Shown one piece after another: positions 25,264 to 33,903 of a DNA stretch of 64,000 nucleotides. Each line of letters starts with the position of its first letter. The first letter of the stretch is position 1. The notes beneath the pieces are model-generated. The model made no database searches and was not told the DNA's origin. It worked only from the letters and a program-made list of their open reading frames with translations. Source of the DNA: Deinococcus ruber (GTDB lineage: Bacteria > Deinococcota > Deinococci > Deinococcales > Deinococcaceae); the NCBI RefSeq assembly GCF_014648095.1, contig NZ_BMQL01000011.1, positions 69,527-133,526 on the forward strand, written 5' to 3'. The translations under genes were made by a program, and so were the position numbers.

Positions 25264-27363
25264 TCAACATGCATCATTGCCGGGCCTGCAAGTCGGGGGC
25301 GGTGGCGGCGTACCTCCAGATCCACAGTTCGGGTATCCGGGATTGGCCGCACAAAATGTCGGATCGTGCGGATGATTCGGATCGCCAGCTCCAACGTTAT
25401 AGCCATTGGCGGCACACTGTTCGTACGTCCAACCAGCCTGGCAAGTACTACCATTATTACCACCATTTGCCGGTGTTGCACTGACACTTCCCGAATAATC
25501 GACTATGACTCGTAGTGACTGGTCTTTCTGCAATGTAAATGTCTGGCCTGGTGTAAAACCTGGTGATACGGCAATGCCGTTAGCGTTAACCATTGTTGGC
25601 GCTATAATACTATAATTACCAGCGGGCAATTGCTCAGAAGTCACCGGCCTACTTGTATTGGTCATGTTCATTTTAAGTGCCAGGGCACCACTTGGCCCCG
25701 ATACGCCCACACCTGTGTTGACTTGATCGGGTAGTCCGATCACCACAAGAGTAATACTCCCCTTAGGCTGGATGCTGTTGTATTGTACCAAAACACTCTG
25801 GTTCTGGTTTTTCTGGATAGAGAAGACGTAGGTTGGTTGCTGAGCAACGTAATAGCTGACCGGCTGTGGCGTCAGGATGTAAGACCCGACTGGCAGGTTA
25901 TTGATTTTGATGCTGCCGTTGGCAAGCGTCAAGCTCGTACTGTAGGGTCCAGAAAGCAGGCCAGGAGCGTGATTGCCGTCCAAACCTACGACGTTGATGG
26001 TCAGGTTCCCTACGTCTGCGGTGGGGGCAGGAGCGACGGGGGCGGTTGGGCTGGTGTAGGCGACGTTGACCACCGTGGTGTTCCCGGCAGTGACGGTAAA
26101 GCTGATGCTGGTGCGCAGCGGTGTCGTGGTACCGACTCCCTGAGGTGATAGGACGTAGCCGCCGGTGGGAAGGTTCTGGATCGCTACCATGCCGTCTGTG
26201 AGATAGGTGCTGTAGCTAGTCGTGCCGCTGAGGGTCGCCAGGGCGCTTTGCCCGTTCAGGCCAGTCACGTTGATGTGCAGGGTGCCTGTAGTCGCCGTAG
26301 CGGGAGCGGCAGGAGGCGCGGTGTACGTGACGCTGGCGAACGCCCGCTGTGCCCGGCCCTGCATGCTGATCGGTGCACCCTGCACGACGGGGGTGTACGT
26401 CACGCCACCTACCGTGACTGGACGAGCGGTGACGTTGAAGGTCCCTTGGGATACTGGGTAGATGGTGGTGACCGGGGTGACGGCATTGAGGTTCGGGCCG
26501 GACGTCGTGACATCCGCATCGACGCCTGCAGGGAGCCCGCTGACGGTCACTTTGAGGCGGTCGTCGACACCGCTGCCGAGGAGAGAGGTGCCGCAGTCGA
26601 GCAGGTGCCGTAGATGTCCAGGATCGAGCGGCACGGCATTGGCACTGCCGCTCCGCTCGCGCGTCACACCGACACGCAGGTAGGCAAGCTGTGCGCCCAC
26701 GGCCGAGACATTCTGCGGAGCACCCGTGGGATTGACCAGGAGAGCGCCGCTCGTGTCGCGGTAGACGTATTGGAACCCGAGCATCACGCCCTCGCCCGCC
26801 TTGACCAGGGGGCTGTCGTTCAGACCGCGCAGGACGTCATTCCCGGACGCCTGCACCTGAAGCACGTTCGCCTTGAAGACCTGGAGCTGCGCCGCGCCCA
26901 CGCCGTTGACGCAGCCGTTATGGGTGAAGCTGGTGCCTTGCTGGGCGGTAATTTTCAGCAACTTGGCGCTGCCGTCCGGGGAGACGATCAGCAGATGATC
27001 CCCCACCGTGGCCTGCAGGCCAGGGACGGTGAGTGTCTCACTGTTGGCGAAATCAGCCGCCGGAGCGACAGGATAGGGTTCGCTGTTCTGAAAGACCGCT
27101 GTGAAGGCGCTCTCAGTGGCGTTGACAAAGCCCGCGAATTGACCCTGGGATGCGAAATCATGCGACAGCGCAGCTGCGAGCTGAGTACTGGACACCTGCT
27201 GTTCAGAAGCTTTGATGTCACTAATCGTGCGCTGGGTACCGTAGGGCAGGACCTGCGCGATCAGGGCGAAGACGACACCGAGAACCAGCAGGGAGACCAG
27301 CATCTCAATCAGGGTGAAGCCTGATACGTGGCGGGCAAGTGGGGGAGAGTTTGGAGCAGGCAT
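25264..27363 (-). CDS. Large pilin-like protein with stalk repeats
   Basis: A 699-residue protein, start ATG 27363 with GGAGG five bases upstream. Residues about 12-40 are a type III prepilin leader and helix (HVSGFTLIEMLVSLLVLGVV), cut before Phe by the prepilin peptidase. After the pilin-like part, residues about 290-620 hold four beta-repeats of about 80-90 residues, each beginning L(T/H)(I/V)xVxGL and ending TVxY, like PEGA-type modules. A Cys-rich tail (STCQAGWTYEQC ... CRPGNDAC) closes the protein. The length and plan suggest a PilW- or tip-adhesin-like minor pilin. Last gene of the array. Confidence 0.7.
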   Translation of the reverse strand: MPAPNSPPLARHVSGFTLIEMLVSLLVLGVVFALIAQVLPYGTQRTISDIKASEQQVSSTQLAAALSHDFASQGQFAGFVNATESAFTAVFQNSEPYPVAPAADFANSETLTVPGLQATVGDHLLIVSPDGSAKLLKITAQQGTSFTHNGCVNGVGAAQLQVFKANVLQVQASGNDVLRGLNDSPLVKAGEGVMLGFQYVYRDTSGALLVNPTGAPQNVSAVGAQLAYLRVGVTRERSGSANAVPLDPGHLRHLLDCGTSLLGSGVDDRLKVTVSGLPAGVDADVTTSGPNLNAVTPVTTIYPVSQGTFNVTARPVTVGGVTYTPVVQGAPISMQGRAQRAFASVTYTAPPAAPATATTGTLHINVTGLNGQSALATLSGTTSYSTYLTDGMVAIQNLPTGGYVLSPQGVGTTTPLRTSISFTVTAGNTTVVNVAYTSPTAPVAPAPTADVGNLTINVVGLDGNHAPGLLSGPYSTSLTLANGSIKINNLPVGSYILTPQPVSYYVAQQPTYVFSIQKNQNQSVLVQYNSIQPKGSITLVVIGLPDQVNTGVGVSGPSGALALKMNMTNTSRPVTSEQLPAGNYSIIAPTMVNANGIAVSPGFTPGQTFTLQKDQSLRVIVDYSGSVSATPANGGNNGSTCQAGWTYEQCAANGYNVGAGDPNHPHDPTFCAANPGYPNCGSGGTPPPPPTCRPGNDAC

Positions 27364-27559
27364 ACAGACCTCCAGGAAAGGAACGGGGGGCGAGCGGGCG
27401 TGTCTTGATCGAGGCCGGAGGGGCCGTTCCGGTAGCCCATGTGGAATGCATGGCAAGCGGGACGAAGACCACACCGAGGACCAGCAGGCAGACCAGCATC
27501 TCGATCAGGGTGAAGCCTGATACGTGGCGGGCAAGTGGGGGAGAGGTTGGAGCAGACAT
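27305..27559 (-). pseudogene. Truncated tandem copy of a prepilin start
   Basis: A duplication of about 196 bases repeats the ribosome site, start and leader of the downstream large pilin-like gene. The copy starts at ATG 27559 (MSAPTSPPLARHVSGFTLIE), keeps the membrane helix, then runs out of homology and ends after 84 residues. It overlaps the start of the real gene. It may be inert or may yield a short membrane peptide that prepilin peptidase could cut. Confidence 0.6.
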
Positions 27560-27669
27560 CCAGACTTCCAGGAAAGGAACGGGTGTGTCTTGATTGGGGC
27601 CGGAGGGACCGTTCCGGCGGTCCACGTGGGATGCATGGCAAGCGGTATCCACCGCCGGACGACGCGCCG

Positions 27670-28062
27670 TCACGGCTGGCCACCCGGCGCGACGGCCGTG
27701 CCGCTGACCCCGTTGCCTGCTCGGTCGCGCACCGCGATGAGGTATTGCGGCGGGTCACTGTTGGGAACAAAGGTGACGGTGGCTGAGAAGGTTGAGCTGA
27801 GGAGCTGCTGATCTGTGCCGCTTTCGAGGCTCAGGATGGCCTGCGGGGACAGCTGCGGCTGCATGGCTGCGCTATTCCCACGGTTGATCTCACGGGCGAT
27901 CAACGCGAGATTGGCGGTCGCGACTTCGTTGCTGGTCAGCTGGGTCTGCTGGGTGGTGGAGGCGACCTGTGCGTGGATGTACACCCCGGTGACCAGGGCC
28001 AGGAGGACCAGCGCCACCAGCGCTTCGATCAGTGTGAATCCCTGGCATACACCGGCGCGCAT
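27670..28062 (-). CDS. Minor prepilin, PilV-like
   Basis: A 130-residue prepilin. The leader is short (MRAGVCQG, then FTLIEALVALVLLALVTG) with Glu at +5. The rest is a small beta domain. The ATG overlaps the TGA of the upstream gene by one base. Part of the minor pilin set that primes pilus assembly. Confidence 0.75.
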   Translation of the reverse strand: MRAGVCQGFTLIEALVALVLLALVTGVYIHAQVASTTQQTQLTSNEVATANLALIAREINRGNSAAMQPQLSPQAILSLESGTDQQLLSSTFSATVTFVPNSDPPQYLIAVRDRAGNGVSGTAVAPGGQP

Positions 28063-28472
28063 CAGCAGCGCACCGGAGCGGCACTGCCGTAGAGCAGCGG
28101 CGTGATTCGGGTGCAGGTGTTGCTGACATGCAGGATCAGGCTGCCGCTGACACTGTTCGGGCTGACCTGCAGGTCGCTCTGGGCACTGGCATCCTGCGGA
28201 ATCGGGACGCTGGGGCCGTCCTCGACCACGCCTGCGCTGCTGTAGGTCAGCAGCCGCTGGTTCTGAGCTTGCAGCGTCAACGTGACTCCTTTCTGCCGGG
28301 CGAGTCCCGGCAGGATCTGGACGGCGGCCAGGCTGGCGTCGAGGTAACTCTGTTCGTCGCTGGCGCTGGGGCCGTGGGTGAATCCGAGCAGGCCGACCAG
28401 CAGCGCCATGATGGCAATGACCACCAGCAGCTCCACCAGGGTGAAGCCCTCACGTGGCCGTTCAGTTGCCAT
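28062..28472 (-). CDS. Minor prepilin, FimT/GspH-like
   Basis: A 136-residue prepilin with leader MATERPREG and FTLVELLVVIAIMALLVG. The globular part has a C-terminal Cys pair (NTCTRI ... VRC) that could form a disulphide. The start lies 11 bases inside the upstream gene, so translation is coupled. Confidence 0.75.
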   Translation of the reverse strand: MATERPREGFTLVELLVVIAIMALLVGLLGFTHGPSASDEQSYLDASLAAVQILPGLARQKGVTLTLQAQNQRLLTYSSAGVVEDGPSVPIPQDASAQSDLQVSPNSVSGSLILHVSNTCTRITPLLYGSAAPVRC

Positions 28473-28887
28473 AGCTGACCGCTCCGGTTCCTGCCACGGT
28501 CACGCGGCCTCCGCCGTAGGTGGCGGTGACACTCACTGTTCGGTCGGTGGCGGCGCTGGCCTGGCAGCCCGTCACGTGCCCGTCCGGTGCGGTGAATCCA
28601 GGGCGATTCCCTTCGTTGCCGCTCACCAGATACGGGGCCTGGACGTTGAATGTGACCGCCTGCATGCAGCTCAGCGGCACCACGTCGCTCGTAGTGAGTT
28701 CAGGATGCACGGCCAGGAAGCTGTTCAGGGACGCCTGGACCGTGGTCGCGCGGGTCAGTGCGGCCGCCTTGTCCCCCTGCATAAGGGCACCCCGGTAGGT
28801 GGGCAGCAGGATGGCCGCGAGCAGCGCGATGATGGCGACGACGACCAGCAGTTCGATCAGGGTAAAGGCCTGGATGCGGCGCGGCAT
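28462..28887 (-). CDS. Prepilin-like protein
   Basis: A 141-residue prepilin, start ATG 28887 (MPRRIQA, FTLIELLVVVAIIALLAA). The helix is followed by a small domain with cysteines in SCMQ and TGCQ. It differs from the five sister pilins upstream by lacking their RKKPYDVAALQC block, so it is a separate branch of the array. Confidence 0.75.
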   Translation of the reverse strand: MPRRIQAFTLIELLVVVAIIALLAAILLPTYRGALMQGDKAAALTRATTVQASLNSFLAVHPELTTSDVVPLSCMQAVTFNVQAPYLVSGNEGNRPGFTAPDGHVTGCQASAATDRTVSVTATYGGGRVTVAGTGAVSYGN

Positions 28888-28906
28888 GGCAGGGTGTTCC
28901 CGAAGC

Positions 28907-29353
28907 TCAGTTGATCCGCTGGAAGCGGATGCCAGCGTCGCGGTTGAACACATAGATCGCCGTGCCAGCAGTCGACCAGACTCGGAACGCGAAGTTCGAG
29001 CCGCCCACGCCGATCTTGTTGTTGCCCCCACCGGCGAGGGCGATGTTGTTCCAGTCTTCAGCCACTTGGACATTCATGGTCGAACACTGCTCGGTCACGT
29101 CACCGTTGTTGAGCTGGGAGAGGCTGTTGGCGGCCTGTTCATTGTGTTCGCTTTCATACGTGACTTGCGCCTGGACAATGGATTTGCCGCACTGCATCGA
29201 GGCGACGTCGTACGGCTTTTTTCGTGCCGCGCTGAAACTGGGGATCAGGATGGACGCCAGAATGCCGATAATGGCAATGACGACCAGCAGTTCGATCAGG
29301 GTGAAGCCCTGGGTACGGCGGGCGGGACGGGCGAGGGTCAGACGACGGTTCAT
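28907..29353 (-). CDS. Type IV pilin paralogue 5 of 5
   Basis: A 148-residue pilin, start ATG 29353 after GGAG. Leader NRRLTLARPARRTQG and helix FTLIELLVVIAIIGILASIL. It shares with its sisters the block RKKPYDVASMQCGKSIVQAQ, EHN, and LNNGDVTEQC, so two conserved cysteines likely form a disulphide. The tail (FRVWSTAGTAIYVFNRDAG) follows the same pattern as the others. Confidence 0.8.
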   Translation of the reverse strand: MNRRLTLARPARRTQGFTLIELLVVIAIIGILASILIPSFSAARKKPYDVASMQCGKSIVQAQVTYESEHNEQAANSLSQLNNGDVTEQCSTMNVQVAEDWNNIALAGGGNNKIGVGGSNFAFRVWSTAGTAIYVFNRDAGIRFQRIN

Positions 29354-29397
29354 AGCGACTCCTACGAGGCGAAGATGGGCGAGAGGCGGCGGCACCT

Positions 29398-29841
29398 TCA
29401 CCAGGTGGTTTGAACCTGCAGCGCGGGGTGCTGGGCGGCCTGGTTGAAGTTGTAGAGATCGGTGCCGTTCTGCGACCAGGCCAGGAACAGCAGGTGTCCC
29501 TGACCGTCGTTGTTGATCACCCGGTCGCCGGTGGTGGTTTTGGTCAGTCCGGTCGAGTCGTAGTGATGCACCTGGACGTTCTGGCACTGTTCGTTGACGT
29601 CCGCGTTGTTGAGCGCTGCGACACTGCCGGCGAATGCATTGTTGTGCTCGCCCTGGTAGGTCACTTCTGCCTGAGCGATGGCTTTGACACACTGCATCGC
29701 GGCCACGTCGTAAGGTTTTTTGCGGCTCGCCGAAAAGCTGGGGATGAGAATGGCAGCCAGGATTCCGATGATGGCGATCACGACCAGCAGTTCGATCAGC
29801 GTGAAGCCTTGCGTGCGGGCGGGAGAGCGGGGGTGATTCAT
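29398..29841 (-). CDS. Type IV pilin paralogue 4 of 5
   Basis: A 147-residue pilin, start ATG 29841. Same plan: FTLIELLVVIAIIGILAA, RKKPYDVAAMQCVKAIAQAE, EHNNAF, LNNADVNEQC. The C-terminal part is the most changed of the set (LLFLAWSQNGTDLYNFNQAA), so its exposed surface may differ. Confidence 0.8.
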   Translation of the reverse strand: MNHPRSPARTQGFTLIELLVVIAIIGILAAILIPSFSASRKKPYDVAAMQCVKAIAQAEVTYQGEHNNAFAGSVAALNNADVNEQCQNVQVHHYDSTGLTKTTTGDRVINNDGQGHLLFLAWSQNGTDLYNFNQAAQHPALQVQTTW

Positions 29842-29875
29842 CAGGCGTTCCTTTGGGTGTGGGGGCATCCTGATC

Positions 29876-30343
29876 TCAGTTCTGCTTCAGGAGGTGCGTT
29901 CCCGCGTCTTTGTTGTAGCCGTACACACTGACGCCCAGGGGGCTCCAAACTTTGAAGGCATAGTTGGATCCGCCGGTTGAAATGAGTCCTGTGCCGCCGG
30001 TCGTGACGGTATTCGTCGGATTCTCGGCATCCTTCCCGACCTGGATGTTGCCGGGTGCCTGGGCGCACTGCTCCGTCACATCAGCATTGTTGAGCTGAGC
30101 AAGCCCGTTGGCGGGCGTGTCGTTGTGTTCGCTCATATAGGTGATCTGTGCACTGATGATGGCCTTTCCGCACTGCAACGCGGCGACGTCATAGGGTTTT
30201 TTGCGGCTGGCCGAGAAGCTGGGAATGAGAATGGCTGCCAGGATGCCGATGATGGCGATCACGACCAGCAGCTCGATCAGGGTGAAGCCCTGGGTGCGGG
30301 TCGAAGACAACCGGACGTGAGGAGCAGGTCTGAACTCGGACAT
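29876..30343 (-). CDS. Type IV pilin paralogue 3 of 5
   Basis: A 155-residue pilin, start ATG 30343 with AGAGG upstream. FTLIELLVVIAIIGILAA, RKKPYDVAALQCGKAIISAQ, EHN and LNNADVTEQC are shared with the sisters. The tail reads YAFKVWSPLGVSVYGYNKDA. Confidence 0.8.
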   Translation of the reverse strand: MSEFRPAPHVRLSSTRTQGFTLIELLVVIAIIGILAAILIPSFSASRKKPYDVAALQCGKAIISAQITYMSEHNDTPANGLAQLNNADVTEQCAQAPGNIQVGKDAENPTNTVTTGGTGLISTGGSNYAFKVWSPLGVSVYGYNKDAGTHLLKQN

Positions 30344-30403
30344 TGTTGGCCTCTGGAAGGAATCTGGGCGAAGAGGAAAGGGGGGTCTGTCAGGGCCAGC
30401 GAA

Positions 30404-30838
30404 TCAATTCATCTTGCTCAACCGCTGCCCAGACCACAGGCTGTACCCGTAGATCGACGCGCCGTTATTGCTCCAAACCTTGAAGCCGTAATACCCGTCG
30501 GAACTGCCGGAGGACACGATCTTGTTGGAACCGCCACTGGTCTGGGTGGGCTGATCGTCGATGCTGGCCACCTGGATGTTCTGGCACTGCTCGTTGACAT
30601 CGCTGTTGTTCAGATGCGAGACGGTGTTCGCAGCCACGCCGTTGTGCTCGCCGGTATACGTCACCTGCGCGTTGACGATGGCCTTTCCGCACTGCAACGC
30701 GGCCACGTCGTAGGGTTTTTTGCGGCTGGCCGAGAAGCTGGGAATCAGAATGGCTGCCAAAATACCGATGATGGCAATCACGACCAGCAGCTCAATTAAG
30801 GTGAAGCCCTGGGTGCGGCGGAGATGGGTACGGGTCAT
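30404..30838 (-). CDS. Type IV pilin paralogue 2 of 5
   Basis: A 144-residue pilin. I chose ATG 30838 (MTRTHLRRTQG) because AGAGGA lies five bases upstream; an ATG at 30883 would give an unusually long leader. Shared blocks are FTLIELLVVIAIIGILAA, RKKPYDVAALQCGKAIVNAQ, EHN and LNNSDVNEQC. The tail YYGFKVWSNNGASIYGYSLW matches paralogue 3. Confidence 0.8.
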   Translation of the reverse strand: MTRTHLRRTQGFTLIELLVVIAIIGILAAILIPSFSASRKKPYDVAALQCGKAIVNAQVTYTGEHNGVAANTVSHLNNSDVNEQCQNIQVASIDDQPTQTSGGSNKIVSSGSSDGYYGFKVWSNNGASIYGYSLWSGQRLSKMN

Positions 30839-30892
30839 AGAGTCCTCTGGGTTGGATGGATGTGGCGACGCACTGCGGTTCACACGGGCGGG

Positions 30893-31336
30893 TCAGTTGA
30901 GAATGGTGAGGTGCTGGTTGCTCCAGGTGTTGTAGACGTAGGTGTTGTGACCGTGTTGATGCCACACCTTGAAGGCGTAGTGACCGGTGTCATCGGTGGT
31001 GATGTTGCCGTCTCCGTCACTGTCCTGGATGGTCAGCTTGTCGATTTCACTGATCTCGACGCCTCGGCATTGCGCGGTCACGTCGGTATTCCCCAGACGT
31101 GCGACATCGTCAGCGGCCGCGTTGTTGTGTTCGGCGCTGTAGGTTACTTGCGCCTGGATGATCGCTTTTCCGCATTGCAGGGCAGCGACATCGTAGGGAC
31201 GCTGGCGGTTAGCGAGCAGATTCGGGATGACGATGGCTGCGAGGATCCCGATGATGGCGACGACGATCAGCACTTCGATCAGCGTGAAGCCCTGGCGGGA
31301 CGTTGGGCTGCGGCAGTTGAGGCAAGTACGGTGCAT
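30893..31336 (-). CDS. Type IV pilin paralogue 1 of 5, first in array
   Basis: A 147-residue pilin. ATG 31336 stands seven bases after the -10 box of the shared promoter, which favours it over the ATG at 31372. The leader is FTLIEVLIVVAIIGILAA and the sister block reads RQRPYDVAALQCGKAIIQAQ, with EHNNA and LGNTDVTAQC. It is the most diverged of the five (NLLANRQ after the helix, as in classic major pilins). It heads the transcript of all pilin-like genes down to 25264. Confidence 0.8.
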   Translation of the reverse strand: MHRTCLNCRSPTSRQGFTLIEVLIVVAIIGILAAIVIPNLLANRQRPYDVAALQCGKAIIQAQVTYSAEHNNAAADDVARLGNTDVTAQCRGVEISEIDKLTIQDSDGDGNITTDDTGHYAFKVWHQHGHNTYVYNTWSNQHLTILN

Positions 31337-31343
31337 GGGGTGT

Positions 31344-31365
31344 AGCGTGCGTCCCCGGGTGGTGG
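31344..31365 (-). promoter_or_regulatory. Shared CCACCACCCGG promoter, pilin array
   Basis: CCACCACCCGG (31365-31355), five bases, CACGCT (31349-31344), seven bases, ATG 31336. Same plan as before pilX; the two also share the following GGGA-like bases. Confidence 0.65.
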
Positions 31366-31400
31366 GCAACATAGGGGGGGTGGACGCATCTGTTCAACAG

Positions 31401-31442
31401 AACGGCAGGCCCTGCTCCTTCAGAGAAGCAGGGCCTGCCGTT
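31401..31442. terminator. Strong hairpin after pilC
   Basis: AACGGCAGGCCCTGCT (31401-31416) and AGCAGGGCCTGCCGTT (31427-31442) make a perfect 16-base stem with a 10-base loop. It separates the pilB-pilC gene train from the pilin array. Confidence 0.75.
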
Positions 31443-31458
31443 GGAAAGCCTGTGACAA

Positions 31459-32661
31459 TTACTGGCTGAGGTGCTGAATAATGCTGGAGAGTGGCAGGAA
31501 GACGCTCATCAGGATGAGAGCCACCATCACGCCGATGAAGATCGTCAGTAAGGGATTGATACTGTTCGTCAGGGTTTCGACGGACTCGTCGATTTTGGTG
31601 TTATAGATAAACACCACTTGCTTCAGCAGGTCGGAGAGCTGCTCGTCTTTTTCGCCTGCACGCACGATGCGGGCGTAGTCATCGGGAATCAGCCGGGGAT
31701 AGTTCTCGATCACCTCCGCGATGTCGCTGCCCTGACGCACGGCCGTCGCTGCTTCCTGGAAGATGCGTTCGTAGAGGACATTGCCGGTGGTGAGACCGGC
31801 AAGGCGCAGAGATTCCTCCTTGTTGATGCCGTTCTCTGACAGGCTCTGCCAGGTGTTGCTGGCGCGGGCGAGGACGAAGACCTGCACGAAATTGCGCACC
31901 TTGGGGATCTGCGTCAGGAGGGTATCGCGCTGGAGTCGTCCCTGTGGGGTCTTGACGTAGCGCATCAGCAGCAGCGGCGTGGCCACACAGACCACCAGTA
32001 GCCCCACGATGAACGCTGGATTCTTGAGGAGGTTTGCAAAGGCGAGCATGAAGACGGTAATGGCCGGCAACTTCCCGCCGATGCCTTTGAGAATGCCTGA
32101 AAACTGCGGAACGACGTTGGTGGTCAAGCCGTACATCACCACCAGCGAGAAGAGGAACGTAAACATGGGTTGCTGCACAGCCTTCCGGATTTTGCTGTTC
32201 AGGCCGATCTGCCACTGCATCATGTCTGCCAGCCGGGAGATCTGTTTGAGATCGCCGCCGCGTTCCGCTGCCTCGATGAAGGCGAGGGTCACGGCATCAA
32301 AGGTGCCGGGGTAGTCGCTCAGCGCTTCGTGCAGGTATTGACCGCCCTGGCCGGTCTTGCTTTCGAGTTCCAGCGCGATCTTCCGCAGCTTCTTGTTGGT
32401 GACGATGTTTCTGGCGGAGGCCAGGGAATCCTGCAGATTGATGCCGGCATTCTGCATGAGGCCCAACTGCCGGAAAAAAATGGCCAGCTGCGCCGTATTC
32501 GGGGCGGGCTCGAACAGCGTGAGGTTGCGGTCCGCTTCCAGCTTGAAGATCTGGAGGTTGCGTTGATCGAGGGCACGGAGTGCGTCTTGTTCGCTGAGTG
32601 CTTCGATGGTTCCCCGGCGGGCCTTGCCGCTGCGCGTGAAGCCTTCGTAGGTGTATTCCAT
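31459..32661 (-). CDS. pilC: Type IV pilus inner-membrane platform protein PilC
   Basis: A 400-residue GspF/PilC protein, full length. It begins MEYTYEGFTRSGKARRGTIE and has the duplicated cytoplasmic T2SSF domains (residues about 65-190 and 270-390), each with the typical FxRQLGLMxNAG or ARASNTWQSL pattern, and membrane helices near 165-185, 215-235 and 375-395. The platform works with PilB and PilT to push or pull pilin subunits. Its ATG directly follows the stop of the upstream gene. Confidence 0.9.
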   Translation of the reverse strand: MEYTYEGFTRSGKARRGTIEALSEQDALRALDQRNLQIFKLEADRNLTLFEPAPNTAQLAIFFRQLGLMQNAGINLQDSLASARNIVTNKKLRKIALELESKTGQGGQYLHEALSDYPGTFDAVTLAFIEAAERGGDLKQISRLADMMQWQIGLNSKIRKAVQQPMFTFLFSLVVMYGLTTNVVPQFSGILKGIGGKLPAITVFMLAFANLLKNPAFIVGLLVVCVATPLLLMRYVKTPQGRLQRDTLLTQIPKVRNFVQVFVLARASNTWQSLSENGINKEESLRLAGLTTGNVLYERIFQEAATAVRQGSDIAEVIENYPRLIPDDYARIVRAGEKDEQLSDLLKQVVFIYNTKIDESVETLTNSINPLLTIFIGVMVALILMSVFLPLSSIIQHLSQ

Positions 32662-33831
32662 TCACAGGCCCGGCTTGAGGACGGCAGTGGTGGCGCTCGG
32701 TGTCCAGCGATACCGGACGGGATAGCTGACATTGTTGGTGAGGTCCTGCACGGTCCATTCGAGGGTGACCGGGGTCGTCTGCGTGCCGGTCACGTTCCGG
32801 AAGGTGATGGTGCCGATCTCGCCGCTGTTGGGCGGCAGCATCATGGGTTCGCCGCTGCTGTCACGCGCATCCAGGCGGGCCGCCAGATACGTGCCACCCT
32901 GGTTGACACGCAGATGCTGCGGGTCCAGCTTGGCTGTGGTGACGTGCGAGCGGTTGACGATGCTGTAGCTGATCTGGGTGCGTCCGTCTGACAGTGTCCG
33001 GGCGGTGAAGGTGCCGTGCAGGAAGTCGGGCAGTGTGGTCGCCTGCGGATCACGCGGTTGCGCCGCCACGCTGGTGGCCGGGACGACAGGCCCTGCTGCC
33101 GTGGGGGCGGTCACAGCGACAGGGGTTGGCAGCGGCTGTGCCGGCGGGCTGCTGGGAACGGGCGGCATCGACACAGGCCCAGTCGAGGCGGCAGCGGCAG
33201 GCTTGGGCGTAGCCTCCACAACAGGGGGCGCTGGCGTCGTCACCAGAACGGCCACGGGCGTCTGCGGTGCTGGGACCGCCGCGGCCGCTGGGATCTTGAC
33301 AGGCTGGGTGGGTGCCACCGTCACGATCACCGGGACCGGAGGGACAGCAGCTGCTGGCGGTGTGATGGCGGGAACGGCCGTGGCGGTGTTCCAGACAGGT
33401 GCGCTGCTCTGCACCTGACTGCTGGCGTCCGTCCAGTTGATCGGCGCAGGCTGGGCCGCCACCGGGGCCGTGGCTTTCGGGGTGGCAGTGACGATCGGTG
33501 CGGTGGTCAGACGGGTCATGGCCTGCGCGTACTGCGCTTGGAAGAGCATCATCTCGTCGTAGGTGGCGACATGCAGAGGTGTCTGCGCGTACACCATCAC
33601 ATTGGTGCCGGTGCCCAGGTAATTGCTGATCATGTACGTGGTCGGGCCGAGCTGCACCGTGCCGTAGGGCAGCATCGTCAAGCTGATCGGCGGGAGGGTA
33701 CTGCTGGTCGCGGCGCTCGCAGCGGCACTGCTGGTGGCAGCGGCGCCGCTGGGCGTGCTGTTCCAGCCCTGCGCGAACGCGGTGGTCAGGATGAGGCTCA
33801 GGGTGAGGGCGGACAGGCGGCGTCGCATCAT
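32662..33831 (-). CDS. Secreted Pro/Ala-rich protein in the pil operon
   Basis: A 389-residue protein with signal peptide (LSALTLSLILTTAFAQG). Residues about 40-95 form one small domain, residues 100-265 are a Pro/Ala/Val linker that can cross the envelope, and residues 270-385 a beta domain (GTFTARTLSDGRTQISYSIV). I do not recognise a family; the place between pilC and pilQ suggests a periplasmic or secretin-associated pilus part, perhaps Deinococcus-specific. A weak shared-type promoter is upstream. Confidence 0.6.
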   Translation of the reverse strand: MMRRRLSALTLSLILTTAFAQGWNSTPSGAAATSSAAASAATSSTLPPISLTMLPYGTVQLGPTTYMISNYLGTGTNVMVYAQTPLHVATYDEMMLFQAQYAQAMTRLTTAPIVTATPKATAPVAAQPAPINWTDASSQVQSSAPVWNTATAVPAITPPAAAVPPVPVIVTVAPTQPVKIPAAAAVPAPQTPVAVLVTTPAPPVVEATPKPAAAASTGPVSMPPVPSSPPAQPLPTPVAVTAPTAAGPVVPATSVAAQPRDPQATTLPDFLHGTFTARTLSDGRTQISYSIVNRSHVTTAKLDPQHLRVNQGGTYLAARLDARDSSGEPMMLPPNSGEIGTITFRNVTGTQTTPVTLEWTVQDLTNNVSYPVRYRWTPSATTAVLKPGL

Positions 33832-33840
33832 AGGATCTCC

Positions 33841-33862
33841 AGGGTGAGCGCTTGGGTGGTGA
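33841..33862 (-). promoter_or_regulatory. Weak copy of the shared pilus promoter
   Basis: TCACCACCCAA (33862-33852), five bases, CACCCT (33846-33841). The motif matches CCACCACCCGG at 8 of 11 bases. It lies between a hairpin and the gene starting at 33831, so it may restart transcription there. Confidence 0.35.
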
Positions 33863-33864
33863 GC

Positions 33865-33893
33865 AAGGAAGCCTGAACACTTCAGGCTTCCTT
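33865..33893. terminator. Hairpin between pilQ and the next gene
   Basis: AAGGAAGCCTGAA (33865-33877) and TTCAGGCTTCCTT (33881-33893), a perfect 13-base stem with a three-base loop. No long T run follows, so it may only slow transcription or protect the pilQ mRNA. Confidence 0.5.
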
Positions 33894-33903
33894 GGAATGG
33901 GGG

